64,000 nucleotides of DNA from an uncultured Eubacteriales bacterium (GCA_910583765.1 CAJTYS010000021.1:7866-71865); one strand, 5' to 3'; shown: positions 43,353 through 52,941, counted from the stretch's first letter. Numbers and translations: made by a program. Notes: a model not told the origin generated them from the letters alone.

Positions 43353-44048
43353 ATGATACGAAAAATCATCGAGATTAACGAAGAAGCATGCAATGGCTGC
43401 GGACTATGCGCAGAGGCCTGTCATGAAGGCGCGATCGCCATGGTAGATGGGAAAGCGAGATTGCTGCGAGACGACTACTGCGATGGTCTGGGGGATTGCC
43501 TGCCGGCCTGCCCCACTGGAGCCATTTCTTTCATTGAACGAGAGGCTGACCCTTATGATGAGGCTGCTGTCATGGCTAACAAGAAAGCGCAGGAATCAGA
43601 CCCTGCCCCTGCGGGATGCCCGGGAAGCAGAGCCCAGGCCCTTGCGCCTCAGCCAAAAACCGCTGCCTCCGCTGCCCCAGTTGTGACTCAGCTGCGGCAG
43701 TGGCCGGTACAGATCAAGCTGGCTCCCATCAAAGCGCCTTATTTTGAAAACGCCAAGCTCTTGATCGCCGCTGATTGCGCGGCCTATGCTTATGGGAATT
43801 TTCATCATGAATTCATGAAGGGAAAAGTCACGCTCATTGGCTGCCCGAAATTAGATGATATTGACTATGCAGAAAAACTCACTGAAATCATCAAGCAAAA
43901 CAATATTAAAAGCGTGACAATCGCCCGCATGGAAGTGCCTTGCTGCGGCGGTCTTGAAATGGCTGTCAAAAAGGCGCTGCAAAGCAGCGGGAAATTCCTG
44001 CCATGGCAGGTAGTGACCATTTCCACAGATGGCCAAATCTTAGACTAA
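43353..44048 (+). CDS. Ferredoxin-type 4Fe-4S protein with Cys-containing C-terminal domain
   Basis: The start at 43353 (MIRKIIEINEEACNGCGLCA) follows GGAGGGACCATTT; the product is 231 residues. Two 4Fe-4S motifs are visible in the first 60 residues: C-x2-C-x2-C-x3-C (CNGCGLCAEAC) and a second set in CDGLGDCLPACPTG. A ~50-residue Pro/Ala-rich linker leads to a domain with AADCAAYAYGNFH, LIGCPKLDD and MEVPCCGGLE. This is a recognised ferredoxin-like group in anaerobes, probably an electron carrier or sensor; no partner enzyme is adjacent. The in-frame ATG at 43338 overlaps the ribosome binding site and is not used. Confidence 0.87.
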   Translation: MIRKIIEINEEACNGCGLCAEACHEGAIAMVDGKARLLRDDYCDGLGDCLPACPTGAISFIEREADPYDEAAVMANKKAQESDPAPAGCPGSRAQALAPQPKTAASAAPVVTQLRQWPVQIKLAPIKAPYFENAKLLIAADCAAYAYGNFHHEFMKGKVTLIGCPKLDDIDYAEKLTEIIKQNNIKSVTIARMEVPCCGGLEMAVKKALQSSGKFLPWQVVTISTDGQILD

Positions 44049-44059
44049 ATTCAGCTTTC

Positions 44060-44130
44060 GTCTTTTTTTCGAGAAAAAAAAGACATGGATGGAGCGAAAG
44101 GAAATTTAAAATTCCCTTCGCTCCATGATT
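44060..44130. terminator. Terminator region between ferredoxin and ABC permease genes
   Basis: GTCTTTTTTTC/GAAAAAAAAGAC (around 44060-44084) pairs for the plus-strand gene. GGAGCGAAAGG (44091-44101) pairs with the CCCTTCGCTCC side (44114-44124) for the minus-strand gene, followed by a long T-run on that strand. The second hairpin overlaps the end of the permease gene. Confidence 0.6.
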
Positions 44131-44762
44131 TTTACGCTGCATAAAAAGGACACGATCAGGCATGCCGCCACAATCACAAAACCGCTGACACTAAGCTGAG
44201 TCTTTGTGGCTCCTGCCAAAAGCTCTGCCAGATTTTCCATTCCCGTGACTTTTGTCAAAAGAGCTGTGATCCCAAAACCTGCCGCTATAATGGCCAGCAT
44301 CGCGATTTTGCCCTTTTGCCCGCCAAATTTGAGCTGCACAGGAATCATCACTGCCTGGAGCACGAGAAACGCCGCAAACGTGCCACCATATAAAAGCCAC
44401 CTAATGCCACTGAACTCCTGGCTTTCTCTGATTCCAAATCCGCTTGCCGCGACTGCTCCCAGGAGCATGGTCAAAATCCACCCGAAACAGCCGACAGCAA
44501 AGCCGAACAAATACTTTTCCAGCACGTACTGTCTCCTGGAAAACGGCATGGTCATCAAAAAAGCGTATCCATTGTCCATTTCATCATAATTCATTGCGTT
44601 CACCGCTACCACAGCGCACAAAACCATGACATAGCTGGTAATGAAGCTGACACCTTCTTCTCCGCCCCAGATCGCCATGAACACTGCTACGCCAACAATC
44701 ACCAGCAGCAGTGCCTTAGATGTTTTCAGCGTGTATAAATCCTTTAAAAATAAAGCTTTCAT
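44106..44762 (-). CDS. ABC-2 type transporter permease
   Basis: The start at 44762 (MKALFLKDLYTLKTSKALLL) follows GGGGGGAAGAG; the product is 218 residues with six membrane helices. The loop YDEMDNGYAFLMTMPFSRRQYVLEKYL is typical of ABC-2 permeases paired with a GntR regulator (Ytr/bacteriocin-immunity-like systems). It overlaps the ATPase gene by 4 bases (ATGA). Together with the ATPase and GntR regulator it forms a three-gene operon, probably exporting an antimicrobial or lipid-linked compound; the substrate is unknown. Confidence 0.87.
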   Translation of the reverse strand: MKALFLKDLYTLKTSKALLLVIVGVAVFMAIWGGEEGVSFITSYVMVLCAVVAVNAMNYDEMDNGYAFLMTMPFSRRQYVLEKYLFGFAVGCFGWILTMLLGAVAASGFGIRESQEFSGIRWLLYGGTFAAFLVLQAVMIPVQLKFGGQKGKIAMLAIIAAGFGITALLTKVTGMENLAELLAGATKTQLSVSGFVIVAACLIVSFLCSVKIMERREF

Positions 44763-45610
44763 TTTCTCTTCCCCCCTATCAGCATGATCTGCACTTGATC
44801 GATACCGCACTTTTCCACGATCACCGATGGCGCGTTTTCTTGATAGAACTGCCGTTCTTTGGTCAGACAGCTGTATCCATAGGATTCTTTTTTCTCACAC
44901 AACACATACGTTTTGTCCAGAGCAGCGAATTCTTCCTCGGACATCTTTAAAAGGCCATAGTCGCTTAAGATCACATCTGTGTCCTCATGGAGGATGACGC
45001 GCCCTTCATGGATCATGTAAATGTCATCACACAACCCCTCCAGATCACTGGAAATATGAGAGCTGATCAGGATCCCCCGTCCTTCGGTCTCCATATAGTC
45101 TCGCAGCATGTCAAGGATCTCATCTCGAGCCATCACGTCCAAACCTGCTGTAGGCTCGTCTAGAATCAACAAGTCCGCATTGTGGGAAAGGGCCAGGATC
45201 ACTTTTAATTTTGCTTTCATCCCAGTGGAAAACTCCTTAGTTTTCTGGTCAAGGGGCAGCTGAAATGCCTGACAGCGGCTTAAGAATCCTGATTCATCAA
45301 AACTTTCGTAAGCTGCGGCCATAACAGACGCGATCTGTTTGACTGTCATATAAACACTGAATCCACTGTCCGCGAGCACAGCTCCGATCCTGTTCTTTTC
45401 CTGTGCTGTCATGTTCTCCGGATGGCTTCCCAGCACCTGGACAGTTCCGCTGTCCAGTCTGATCAGCCCCAGCAGAGCTTTGAACATGGTGCTTTTCCCT
45501 GCTCCGTTCTGTCCTACTATACCTGTGATTTGGCCTTCTTCCAGACTAAGCGCGCAATCAAGCGTAAAAGAACCATACGACTTTTTGGCGTTTTCAAGTG
45601 TCACTAGCAT
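44759..45610 (-). CDS. ABC transporter ATP-binding protein
   Basis: The product is 283 residues. Walker A GQNGAGKST, Q-loop region near GSHPENMTAQEK, Walker B LLILDEPTAGLD and the switch His in LISSHISSDLEGL are intact. The signature motif is FSTGMKAKL in place of LSGGQ, a form usual in GntR-linked ABC-2 systems. A ~60-residue C-terminal extension follows. GGAGG lies 9 bases before the ATG. It powers the permease encoded next, with which it overlaps, and follows the regulator gene after 4 bases. Confidence 0.92.
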   Translation of the reverse strand: MLVTLENAKKSYGSFTLDCALSLEEGQITGIVGQNGAGKSTMFKALLGLIRLDSGTVQVLGSHPENMTAQEKNRIGAVLADSGFSVYMTVKQIASVMAAAYESFDESGFLSRCQAFQLPLDQKTKEFSTGMKAKLKVILALSHNADLLILDEPTAGLDVMARDEILDMLRDYMETEGRGILISSHISSDLEGLCDDIYMIHEGRVILHEDTDVILSDYGLLKMSEEEFAALDKTYVLCEKKESYGYSCLTKERQFYQENAPSVIVEKCGIDQVQIMLIGGKRK

Positions 45611-45614
45611 GTCT

Positions 45615-45986
45615 TCATTCCTCCATGATCAAGTCCACGAGGTCTTTGATTTCCTCGTCCTTCATACCGTATCTTCGTCCTTTTAGAATGGCCATTTCTA
45701 AATCAGCTTCCACCTGTTTCCGGTGTTCCTCCATCAAAAGCTCTGGACTGGTTCCAGCAATGAAGCTGCCCTTCCCATGAACGGTCTTCACAAACCCTTC
45801 TTTGTCCAATGCGTCATAGGCTTTCTTGACTGTGAGCGCGCTGATTTTCAGTTCTTTTGATAGAGCGCGAACAGAGGGAAGCAGTTCACCTTCCTTTGCC
45901 TGCCCATTTACAATGGAGCCTTTGATCTGTTCTGCGATTTGATCATAAATGGGCTGCTGAGAAGAATGATTGATCATTAATTTCAT
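45615..45986 (-). CDS. GntR-family (YtrA subfamily) transcriptional regulator
   Basis: The start at 45986 (MKLMINHSSQQPIYDQIAEQ) follows GGAGGCAAAGA; the product is 123 residues. The GntR winged helix (about 8-75) contains LLPSVRALSKELKISALTVKKAYDAL and EGFVKTVHGKGSFIAG. The short C-terminal part is a YtrA-type dimerisation helix, with no effector domain. It heads the GntR-ATPase-permease operon. A 37-base palindrome covering its own promoter is almost certainly its operator, so it should repress the operon until an inducer appears. Confidence 0.9.
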   Translation of the reverse strand: MKLMINHSSQQPIYDQIAEQIKGSIVNGQAKEGELLPSVRALSKELKISALTVKKAYDALDKEGFVKTVHGKGSFIAGTSPELLMEEHRKQVEADLEMAILKGRRYGMKDEEIKDLVDLIMEE

Positions 45987-46010
45987 TCTTTGCCTCCTTT
46001 GTTCATAAAC

Positions 46011-46054
46011 AGTATATAACAGCATATAACACTTGTCAAGTGTTATATGCTGTT
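46011..46054 (-). promoter_or_regulatory. GntR operon promoter with 37-base perfect palindromic operator
   Basis: Minus strand: perfect -35 TTGACA (46039-46034), 17-base spacer, -10 TATACT (46016-46011). The -35 sits at the centre of an inverted repeat (46018-46054): 18-base arms AACAGCATATAACACTTG and its complement around one central base. Binding there would block RNA polymerase. A shorter related half-site (ACAGTATATAAC) continues toward the gene. Confidence 0.88.
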
Positions 46055-46182
46055 TATTGAAAAAATCTACGATTCTCGCGCTTTGACCTTCCTTTCCTAG
46101 TGTTCCTGTATGCCTAAGATCCCATACACCTCCTGTAGGGATGAAATATCTCGCCTCAAGGTCTCATCTTCTCTTAATAAAG

Positions 46183-46395
46183 CTACCTGTCCAGCAGCCT
46201 CTTCAATTCAGCAGCCTCCGCCTCTGTCAAGGTGATGCCTTTTCCCATCTTTTCGTGCTCTGGCGCCCAATCTCGGATATCGTATTTAGGTGCCGCGTCG
46301 TTCCAGCTGACACGATTTAGCTCTTTTCTCCAGCCTCTGGAATTCTCTGATAATACGCCGATATGTTCTACGATTTCATATTTAATGCTTGCCAT
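46183..46395 (-). CDS. YdbC-like single-stranded DNA-binding protein (PC4/p15 fold)
   Basis: The product is 70 residues from the ATG at 46395 (MASIKYEIVEHIGVLSENSR); a TTG six bases upstream is an alternative. GGAG lies 8 bases before the ATG. The sequence WRKELNRVSWNDAAPKYDIRDWAPEHEKMGKGITL matches the YdbC family, bacterial relatives of the PC4 coactivator; only landmarks are cited. These dimers bind single-stranded DNA. It appears to be a single-gene unit between the GntR operon and the ABC-F gene. Confidence 0.87.
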   Translation of the reverse strand: MASIKYEIVEHIGVLSENSRGWRKELNRVSWNDAAPKYDIRDWAPEHEKMGKGITLTEAEAAELKRLLDR

Positions 46396-46478
46396 AATCA
46401 ATTCTCCTCTCTTATTCGTTCATTGATTTCATTGTCATTTTCAATAACTTCATGTTTCCACTTTGCATTCGCTGCCGC

Positions 46479-48281
46479 TCAATTCGCCACGATCACCTCT
46501 TCCGTCTCCCCTGCTTCAATGCGCTGGGCCAAATGGGAAAGATACTCCCATCGTTCCATTTTTTCCAGAAGGGCCTCGTCTAATGCGTCTTTTTCTTCGG
46601 ATAACTCTCGCAGTTTCACAAAATCTGCTGCGTTTTGTGCCATGGACGCCTCCAAATCGCTGATCTTTTCTTCTAGTTCAGAAATGTCATCTTCTATGGT
46701 CTCATACTCTCTTGCTTCCTGATACGTGAATCGCAGCTTTCGTTTCTGGACACGGCGGCGGGGCTCGCTTTTCTTTTTGGCAGGCTCCTTTGCACCTTCT
46801 GTTTTTCTCTGTTCCAGCCAGTCAGAGTAGCCTCCCATATAGTGGCCGATGCGCCCTTCTCCTTCAAAGACAAAAACACGGAGCGCCAGCCTGTCCAAAA
46901 AGTAACGGTCGTGGGAAACGATGATGACAGCTCCTGGGAAATCATCCAGATAATCCTCCAATACCGTCAATGTATCGATATCCAGGTCATTTGTCGGCTC
47001 GTCAAAGATCAGCACATTGGGAGCCTGCATCAGCACACTGAGCAAATACAGCCGTCTTTTTTCACCGCCTGACAGCCGTCCGATCTGAACGCTGTGCATG
47101 TGAGGCGGGAATAAAAAGCGTTCCAGCATCTGAGAGGCAGAAAGCACGCCATCTTTCGTTTGGATGCTGCCTGCGATTTCTTCCACATACTTGATAATCC
47201 GTTTACTTGCGTCCAAGGCCTCATTTTCCTGGGAAAAATAACCGATCTTCACGGTTTCCCCCGTTTCTACGCTCCCGCGATCCGGCGCGGTCTTTCCCAC
47301 GATCAAATTGAGCATTGTGGATTTCCCGCACCCATTGGGGCCGATGATCCCGATCCGATCATTGCGCAGTATCATGTACGAGAAATCCTCGATCAATTTT
47401 TTGTTTCCATAACGCTTGCTGATGCTCTTGAGTTCAATGATCTTTCGCCCCAGTCTGCTGCTGACCCCATTGATCTCCAAGGCAGAATCATCGCTTACCA
47501 GCTTCCCTGCCTCCAGCGCCTCGAACCTTTGTATCCTGCCTTTTGCTTTTGTGCTTCTAGCTTGCGCGCCCCGCCGGATCCAGGCCAGTTCTTTTTTGTA
47601 GATGGCCTGCCGCTTTCTTTCGCTGGCCAGGGCCATTTCTTCCCTGCTGGCTTTTGCCTCCAGATAGCTGTCGTAATTTCCCGCATAGCGAACCAGCCTT
47701 CCCTTTTCGATCTCCACGATCTGATTAGTGACTCGATCCAGGAAATAGCGGTCATGGGTGATCATGAATATGGCCCCTTTATAGGATTTTAGAAAATCTT
47801 CCAGCCACTGGATCATGTCACTATCCATATGGTTGGTGGGCTCGTCTAAGATCAGCAGATTCGTCTCCTGAACCAGCACAGCAGCCATGGCTACTCGTTT
47901 TTTCTGCCCTCCGGACAAGGTTCCCATCAATGCCTCATAATCTCCCAGGCCTAATTTGGTAAGCATGGCTTTACATCTGTACTCTTCCACGCTGCGGCCT
48001 GCCTGACGGATATATTCCATTGCCTGACGCAGCACAGTCAGTTCCTCTTCAAAAGGCGGATTCTGAGCCAGGTATCCGGCTTTTAACTGGCCTGAGCGGG
48101 TGATGTTCCCGCCTTCTGGCTCCATGACCCCTGCGATCAGCTTCAATAGCGTGGATTTTCCAGTCCCATTGACCCCTACAAAGCCAATCTTGTCTCCCTC
48201 ATGGATACTCATGCTGATATCTTCCAGCAGCGGTTTCTCCGTATAGCTCTTCTTCAAATTTTCGCATGTCAGTAAAACCAT
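46479..48281 (-). CDS. Uup-like ABC-F family ATPase
   Basis: The product is 600 residues without membrane helices. There are two ABC domains: Walker A GVNGTGKST and GPNGCGKST, signatures LSGGQKKR and LSGGEKRR, and Walker B LLILDEPTNHMD and LIFDEPTNDLD. A linker between them carries ELAWIRRGAQARSTKAKGRIQRFEAL. The C-terminal ~110 residues are a Lys-rich segment and a coiled coil, the Uup C-terminal DNA-binding domain. ABC-F proteins act on ribosomes or, for Uup, on DNA intermediates. CCAAGGAG precedes the ATG. It has its own promoter just beyond the adhesin stop. Confidence 0.92.
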   Translation of the reverse strand: MVLLTCENLKKSYTEKPLLEDISMSIHEGDKIGFVGVNGTGKSTLLKLIAGVMEPEGGNITRSGQLKAGYLAQNPPFEEELTVLRQAMEYIRQAGRSVEEYRCKAMLTKLGLGDYEALMGTLSGGQKKRVAMAAVLVQETNLLILDEPTNHMDSDMIQWLEDFLKSYKGAIFMITHDRYFLDRVTNQIVEIEKGRLVRYAGNYDSYLEAKASREEMALASERKRQAIYKKELAWIRRGAQARSTKAKGRIQRFEALEAGKLVSDDSALEINGVSSRLGRKIIELKSISKRYGNKKLIEDFSYMILRNDRIGIIGPNGCGKSTMLNLIVGKTAPDRGSVETGETVKIGYFSQENEALDASKRIIKYVEEIAGSIQTKDGVLSASQMLERFLFPPHMHSVQIGRLSGGEKRRLYLLSVLMQAPNVLIFDEPTNDLDIDTLTVLEDYLDDFPGAVIIVSHDRYFLDRLALRVFVFEGEGRIGHYMGGYSDWLEQRKTEGAKEPAKKKSEPRRRVQKRKLRFTYQEAREYETIEDDISELEEKISDLEASMAQNAADFVKLRELSEEKDALDEALLEKMERWEYLSHLAQRIEAGETEEVIVAN

Positions 48282-48322
48282 GTGTGTGTTCTCCTTGGTC
48301 CGCTTGTGATTTCATCTTTTCA

Positions 48323-48351
48323 ATTATAAAGCACGGCCAGGATAAAATCAA
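48323..48351 (-). promoter_or_regulatory. Promoter of the ABC-F gene
   Basis: Minus strand: -35 TTGATT (48351-48346), 17-base spacer, consensus -10 TATAAT (48328-48323). It lies directly after the adhesin stop codon, with no visible terminator between them. Confidence 0.7.
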
Positions 48352-48361
48352 ATAAACCATT

Positions 48362-51300
48362 CTACTTTTTTGCCTTCTTTCTCCGTACCAGAAGACCCAG
48401 CATGACTAAGGCCGCCGCGCTCAAGATCAGGACATAAAGCATCAGCTTGAATTCATCTCCAGTCTGGACGATCAGGCCGCCGCCATGGTCCCTGTCTTTA
48501 TCTTTTGACATGGCTATGACCATCCCCTCATCCTCTTCTTGGATATTGGAAAACAGCTGGTCTTTCACAGGCGGCGCGTTGCTTCCTTTTGCTATGGCCG
48601 TGTTCTTGATCTGTTTTCCCATCATTTCCGCATCCGTGATCTTCGCAGAATAGATGACAGTCAGGATTTTTCCATAAGGCAGGTTTCTTCCTGTCTGAAT
48701 CTCAAAACCCGTGGGTTCCTCCTTGATCTTGCATTCTTTTGTGATGTCTCCCTGCTCTGATGTGATCCGCAGAGTCCCTGGGAGGAGTTCCATGCCCTTT
48801 GTCTCAATTTGATCTTGGATGACTACGTTTTCAGCCGTGATCTGGCTGATAGTCCGCACCTGCAGCTTGTATTCCACTGGCTGATAAATGCGGTATTCTT
48901 TTTGAGCTGACGTCTTTTTGATTTCCAATTGCGCGCCTGGCTTTATGGAAACCGTATGTTCTGTTTCTGCTGGAGGGCTGTTATCTGATGTGGCAGTGGC
49001 GATGTTCTCGATTTTCTTACCAATGAGGCTCTCGTCTCCATGGGCTGTATAAGTCACAAGAAATGCCTTTCCCACTTCCAGCTCTCTTTCTGTGTGGATG
49101 GTGAAGCCCAATGCGCTGCTCTCCAGCTTACAGGATTTTGTGATGTTCTGCCCTTCCGGATCTTTAATCTGGATGGAATCTGCGTCAAGGGTCATGCCTT
49201 TTGTCTTTATAGTATCCTGGATCACCACATTTTTGGCCTTGTACGGCCCTTTGGATGTGACAGTCAGGGTATATTGGATCGGCTCGCCTATGGCGTACAG
49301 TTCTTTATCTGCATGCTTTTCCACCTGCAGGCTGGCTGCGGTATCTATGATCACCACGGTATGTTCCGCATTTTTTTCTACTGCGTTGTCCGCAGAAGTG
49401 ACCGCCAGATTTTCCACCTTCTTTCCCGCCAGGCTTTTGTCCGCCACAGCTTCATAGATGACGCTCATATGCTTTTTCGGCTCCAGATCCTGTCCAGTCT
49501 CAATGGTAAAAGCGTTGCCCTCTATCTGAATCTTGCATTTGGATGTAATGTCCTCTTTGGCATCATTGAACACGCGGATAGAATCTGCCCGCAGGGTGAC
49601 TCCTAGTGTGCGAAGCTTGTCCTTGATGACTACTTTTTCCGCTTTCTTGGTCCCGGTGGAACTGACGTCCAGCTGATACTGAATCGGCTCTCCTGGTTCA
49701 TATTCTTTTTTATCGCTGCTTTTTGCGATTTCCAGCGACACTGGCGCTTCTCCGATCTCCACTACATGGTCTGTGTCTTTTTTCTCCGCGTTGTCCGCGT
49801 CAGCCATTGCTGTGTTGAGGATCTCTTTATCCTGCAGGGTCTGGCTTATGAACTCCACGTCATAGGTAACAGTCATGGATTCATTGTATGGCAAATCCCG
49901 ATTCGTCTTTATGGTATAACCATTGTCCGTGACTTCAATTTTACAGCTGTCTGTGATATCGGTCCGCTGGTGCTTGACTCGCAGACTGTCTTTTTTGATC
50001 TTCATCCCTTTCAGCTGGAATTGATCCTGAATCGTCACATTTTCTGCTTTGTAATCTTCCCGTATCTGTTCTACCTTTACTGTGTAATGTCCAATTTCTC
50101 CAACTTTGTATTGCCGCTTGTCGCTGGTCTTCGTGACCCGCAGCTCCGCGCCTACCACTGGAACCATATGCTCGATCTCCGCGCCTCCTGACGGAATGTC
50201 AGGATCCTCTTTGATCGGGTCTCCATTGGTGTTAGGACGAGTCGGAGTTTCTGCTTTATTTGCCACAATGGAACCAGCCAAGTCACTGGATGCGATTTTC
50301 GCTGAATAACAGATCTTCATGTAGCCTGTCAGTTCCAGAGCTTTGTAAGGCTCTTTTCCTTGTTCCTTTGGCGGTATGGTTTCTGTGGAGTCGGAAAAGT
50401 TCCTGTCAGTTTCAATGGTGAAGGTATCGTCTTTCACCGTGACATCTACGGAATTCGTCAAGATCTTCCCCTTTTTATCCAGGACAATGATGGTTCCTGG
50501 CATCAGTTTCACGCCTTCTACCTGTATGGTATCTGTGAAAACCACGTCCCGCATGAAGCAGCCTTTGTTAATCTGGGTAATTTCCAGTTCATAGTCGATG
50601 GTGTCCCCCACTTTATACTGCTTGCGGTCAGATGTTTTTTTGATGTTCATTTTCGGAGAGTTGACATAGACTTCTTCTTTGTCGGACTTTTCCGGCACGC
50701 CAAAGCATTTTACTTTCGCAGTGTTGATAGCAATGCTTCCATTCAAGACCTTCTTGGCCTTGGCTTCAAATTGGATGACCGCCTCCTGCCCTTTGGTCAG
50801 TTTTCCTGTGGTGAATTTCCAGCCGCCGCTGACTGGTTCCAGCTTGTGATCCGTTACGCCGCTGACTTTGGCTTTTGTCAGATCCAATTGAAAATTCTCC
50901 AGATCCGTGTCCTGGACCACAATGTCAGTGGCATCGCACCCATCTGTGTCATGTTTGACTTTCACAGTATAATGAATGGGATCACCGACTTGGTGCTCGT
51001 AACGGTTCACGTCCTTTGTGATCTTGATGTCCACCGGGAGCCGCACCGTAGTGTCCACTTGGTTCGTATCCACACCGCTGTCACTCCCAGCGTTTCCCAG
51101 CCGATACGTGAGCCTGGCTTTGTTTTTAAAATTCAGCGCTGTTTTATCCGCATTATAATGTCCATGACTTTCCAGCTGGGCATCGGGCACGTTTTTCACC
51201 TGCGCTGTGATCCGCATGGTATATGATTTTCCTGCCAGCGCCGCACCCGTGTTTTTCGCGAACGCCTGAACACGATTTTCCTCTGTGGCGATGTTCCAAG

Positions 51301-52900
51301 CGCTGGTCACATCCCCGCTGCCTTGGAAAATCTTCACATCCTTGACTTCTAAGCAAGGTTCCACTTGGTCTATGAACCCGAATTTGGTAAGGCCTTTCAC
51401 CTGCGCTGGCACAGATTGTTCCACATCATAGGTAAAGGACTCCAGCCTGGATGGAATCGTATTGGAAAGAACCTTTGTTTCATCCTGATCCGATACCCGT
51501 TTTGTCGGCTTTGGATTCCAAGCCCGTACCATGACCTCGGAAGTTGTGCGAGGCTTATCGTTGATGGTCACAGTGGCCTCATTTGGGATCTCCGCGACTT
51601 CGCCGTCAACATATGGTTTCAGCTCTTCTGCCGTGATACCTGGCTTTAACTTGGCTTTGATCACCAAGGTATAGGTTTTGTCGTAAAAGTCATCTGACGT
51701 TAAGGCAGAAGCTTTTGCTTGGGCCTTAACCTTGGTCCCATTGATGGATACATCGAATCGTTCAGAATCGCTGCTGCCGCATTTCACTTTGGCCGATTCC
51801 ACTTGCAGGCAGTCTTCCAGCGTGTCTTCCAATGTAAAGTGTTTGAAGTACGTTTCTGGCGCGTATCCGCTGGCTACCACTTGTTCCACTTCATAAGTGA
51901 ATGTTTCATTGGCATTGGATAACATGACTTCTCCCGCATCTTTTTCATCGCTGTCTGACACGGTCTTTGTCGGATCATTAGGCGTTGGTTCAAACATGGC
52001 ATAAGCCAAATATCCGAAATGAGACCAGGTTCCCCGATTTTTTGTTCCATAAGAGAACTGCAGCGTATCGGTTTGGTAAACGGCACCAAAGGCATTTCTG
52101 GGATCCCCTGCTTTATAGTTTTCTTCATCCGGATTGTAGTACCCGTTGGACCCATTGCTGACTTTATAAGAAAGCCTGGTGTTTTCCGCCACGAACTGGA
52201 ACAAAACTTGGTCCGCTTTAAACGCCACATATTGCTGCGCGTCGATATCATCGAAAGTCACGTTTGATTTCACTTTATACCGAGTGCTTGTTCCTGCCAG
52301 GAAATAATCCCATTTCAAGGTTGCTTCTTTCAATCCTGATAAATCAATGTTTGGTCTGGCGGATTTTTGAATGGTCAAATGGTGGGCATTTGGCGTTTGA
52401 TCGGTTTCATCTTCCCAGTCCATGACCGTGACCTTACAATCCACTTTCACATAAGCCTTTTTTTCATTGTCATAGATCTTTAGATTCCGCGCCCACATGC
52501 CAAAGCTGCCCTTTGTGTTTTCCTTGATGTCAAAGGCATAGTAACGATCTTCCGCAGGCGAAGCTCTCTCTGCGTCAGGGTGGTCCTTGTCATAAGCTTT
52601 AAGCGCTTCTGACACCTTGCAGCTTTTCCCAAACGTAGCGTAAGTCGTGTCTCCTGTGCTGCGTATGATATTCGTATAGCTGGCTGGCACGATAAAACCG
52701 CTTCCTGGCTCTTTCCAAGTAGAGTGCCACCCGTGATGAGTCTCGTGCCATGCCGCGAAACCGGCCCCTCCTTTCTTCACGGGTTCTGTGCCATTGGCGT
52801 TAAAGGCAGCGAAGGCCTTCATGCTGGTGCCGCAGAGCCCCAAAACCAAAACTGCGATCATAACTGCGACAGTTGCCCATCGTCTTGTTTTCTTCATCAT
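48362..52900 (-). CDS. Large cell-surface repeat protein with DUF11-like repeats and QTGD sorting motif
   Basis: The product is 1512 residues. A signal peptide (1-31) is followed by an N-terminal adhesin-like domain (about 36-305). Two isopeptide-type domains come next (about 310-460 and 465-625, each with a FTY-x-VEQ strand). Six DUF11-like repeats of about 130 residues start near 625, 750, 918, 1055, 1188 and 1323. The last four share KxSDKKxYxxGEPIxYxLxV, a DIT-x2-C-K strand and IETGRxL. The C-terminus has VQTGDEF, a membrane helix (1484-1504) and RRKKAKK, a noncanonical sortase signal. It is probably a wall-anchored adhesin. It is the longest gene in the window and monocistronic. The ligand is unknown. 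Confidence 0.87.
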   Translation of the reverse strand: MMKKTRRWATVAVMIAVLVLGLCGTSMKAFAAFNANGTEPVKKGGAGFAAWHETHHGWHSTWKEPGSGFIVPASYTNIIRSTGDTTYATFGKSCKVSEALKAYDKDHPDAERASPAEDRYYAFDIKENTKGSFGMWARNLKIYDNEKKAYVKVDCKVTVMDWEDETDQTPNAHHLTIQKSARPNIDLSGLKEATLKWDYFLAGTSTRYKVKSNVTFDDIDAQQYVAFKADQVLFQFVAENTRLSYKVSNGSNGYYNPDEENYKAGDPRNAFGAVYQTDTLQFSYGTKNRGTWSHFGYLAYAMFEPTPNDPTKTVSDSDEKDAGEVMLSNANETFTYEVEQVVASGYAPETYFKHFTLEDTLEDCLQVESAKVKCGSSDSERFDVSINGTKVKAQAKASALTSDDFYDKTYTLVIKAKLKPGITAEELKPYVDGEVAEIPNEATVTINDKPRTTSEVMVRAWNPKPTKRVSDQDETKVLSNTIPSRLESFTYDVEQSVPAQVKGLTKFGFIDQVEPCLEVKDVKIFQGSGDVTSAWNIATEENRVQAFAKNTGAALAGKSYTMRITAQVKNVPDAQLESHGHYNADKTALNFKNKARLTYRLGNAGSDSGVDTNQVDTTVRLPVDIKITKDVNRYEHQVGDPIHYTVKVKHDTDGCDATDIVVQDTDLENFQLDLTKAKVSGVTDHKLEPVSGGWKFTTGKLTKGQEAVIQFEAKAKKVLNGSIAINTAKVKCFGVPEKSDKEEVYVNSPKMNIKKTSDRKQYKVGDTIDYELEITQINKGCFMRDVVFTDTIQVEGVKLMPGTIIVLDKKGKILTNSVDVTVKDDTFTIETDRNFSDSTETIPPKEQGKEPYKALELTGYMKICYSAKIASSDLAGSIVANKAETPTRPNTNGDPIKEDPDIPSGGAEIEHMVPVVGAELRVTKTSDKRQYKVGEIGHYTVKVEQIREDYKAENVTIQDQFQLKGMKIKKDSLRVKHQRTDITDSCKIEVTDNGYTIKTNRDLPYNESMTVTYDVEFISQTLQDKEILNTAMADADNAEKKDTDHVVEIGEAPVSLEIAKSSDKKEYEPGEPIQYQLDVSSTGTKKAEKVVIKDKLRTLGVTLRADSIRVFNDAKEDITSKCKIQIEGNAFTIETGQDLEPKKHMSVIYEAVADKSLAGKKVENLAVTSADNAVEKNAEHTVVIIDTAASLQVEKHADKELYAIGEPIQYTLTVTSKGPYKAKNVVIQDTIKTKGMTLDADSIQIKDPEGQNITKSCKLESSALGFTIHTERELEVGKAFLVTYTAHGDESLIGKKIENIATATSDNSPPAETEHTVSIKPGAQLEIKKTSAQKEYRIYQPVEYKLQVRTISQITAENVVIQDQIETKGMELLPGTLRITSEQGDITKECKIKEEPTGFEIQTGRNLPYGKILTVIYSAKITDAEMMGKQIKNTAIAKGSNAPPVKDQLFSNIQEEDEGMVIAMSKDKDRDHGGGLIVQTGDEFKLMLYVLILSAAALVMLGLLVRRKKAKK

Positions 52901-52941
52901 CTCTTTTCCCCTTTCGTTCCTGTATTTTTCATGTATACCAT

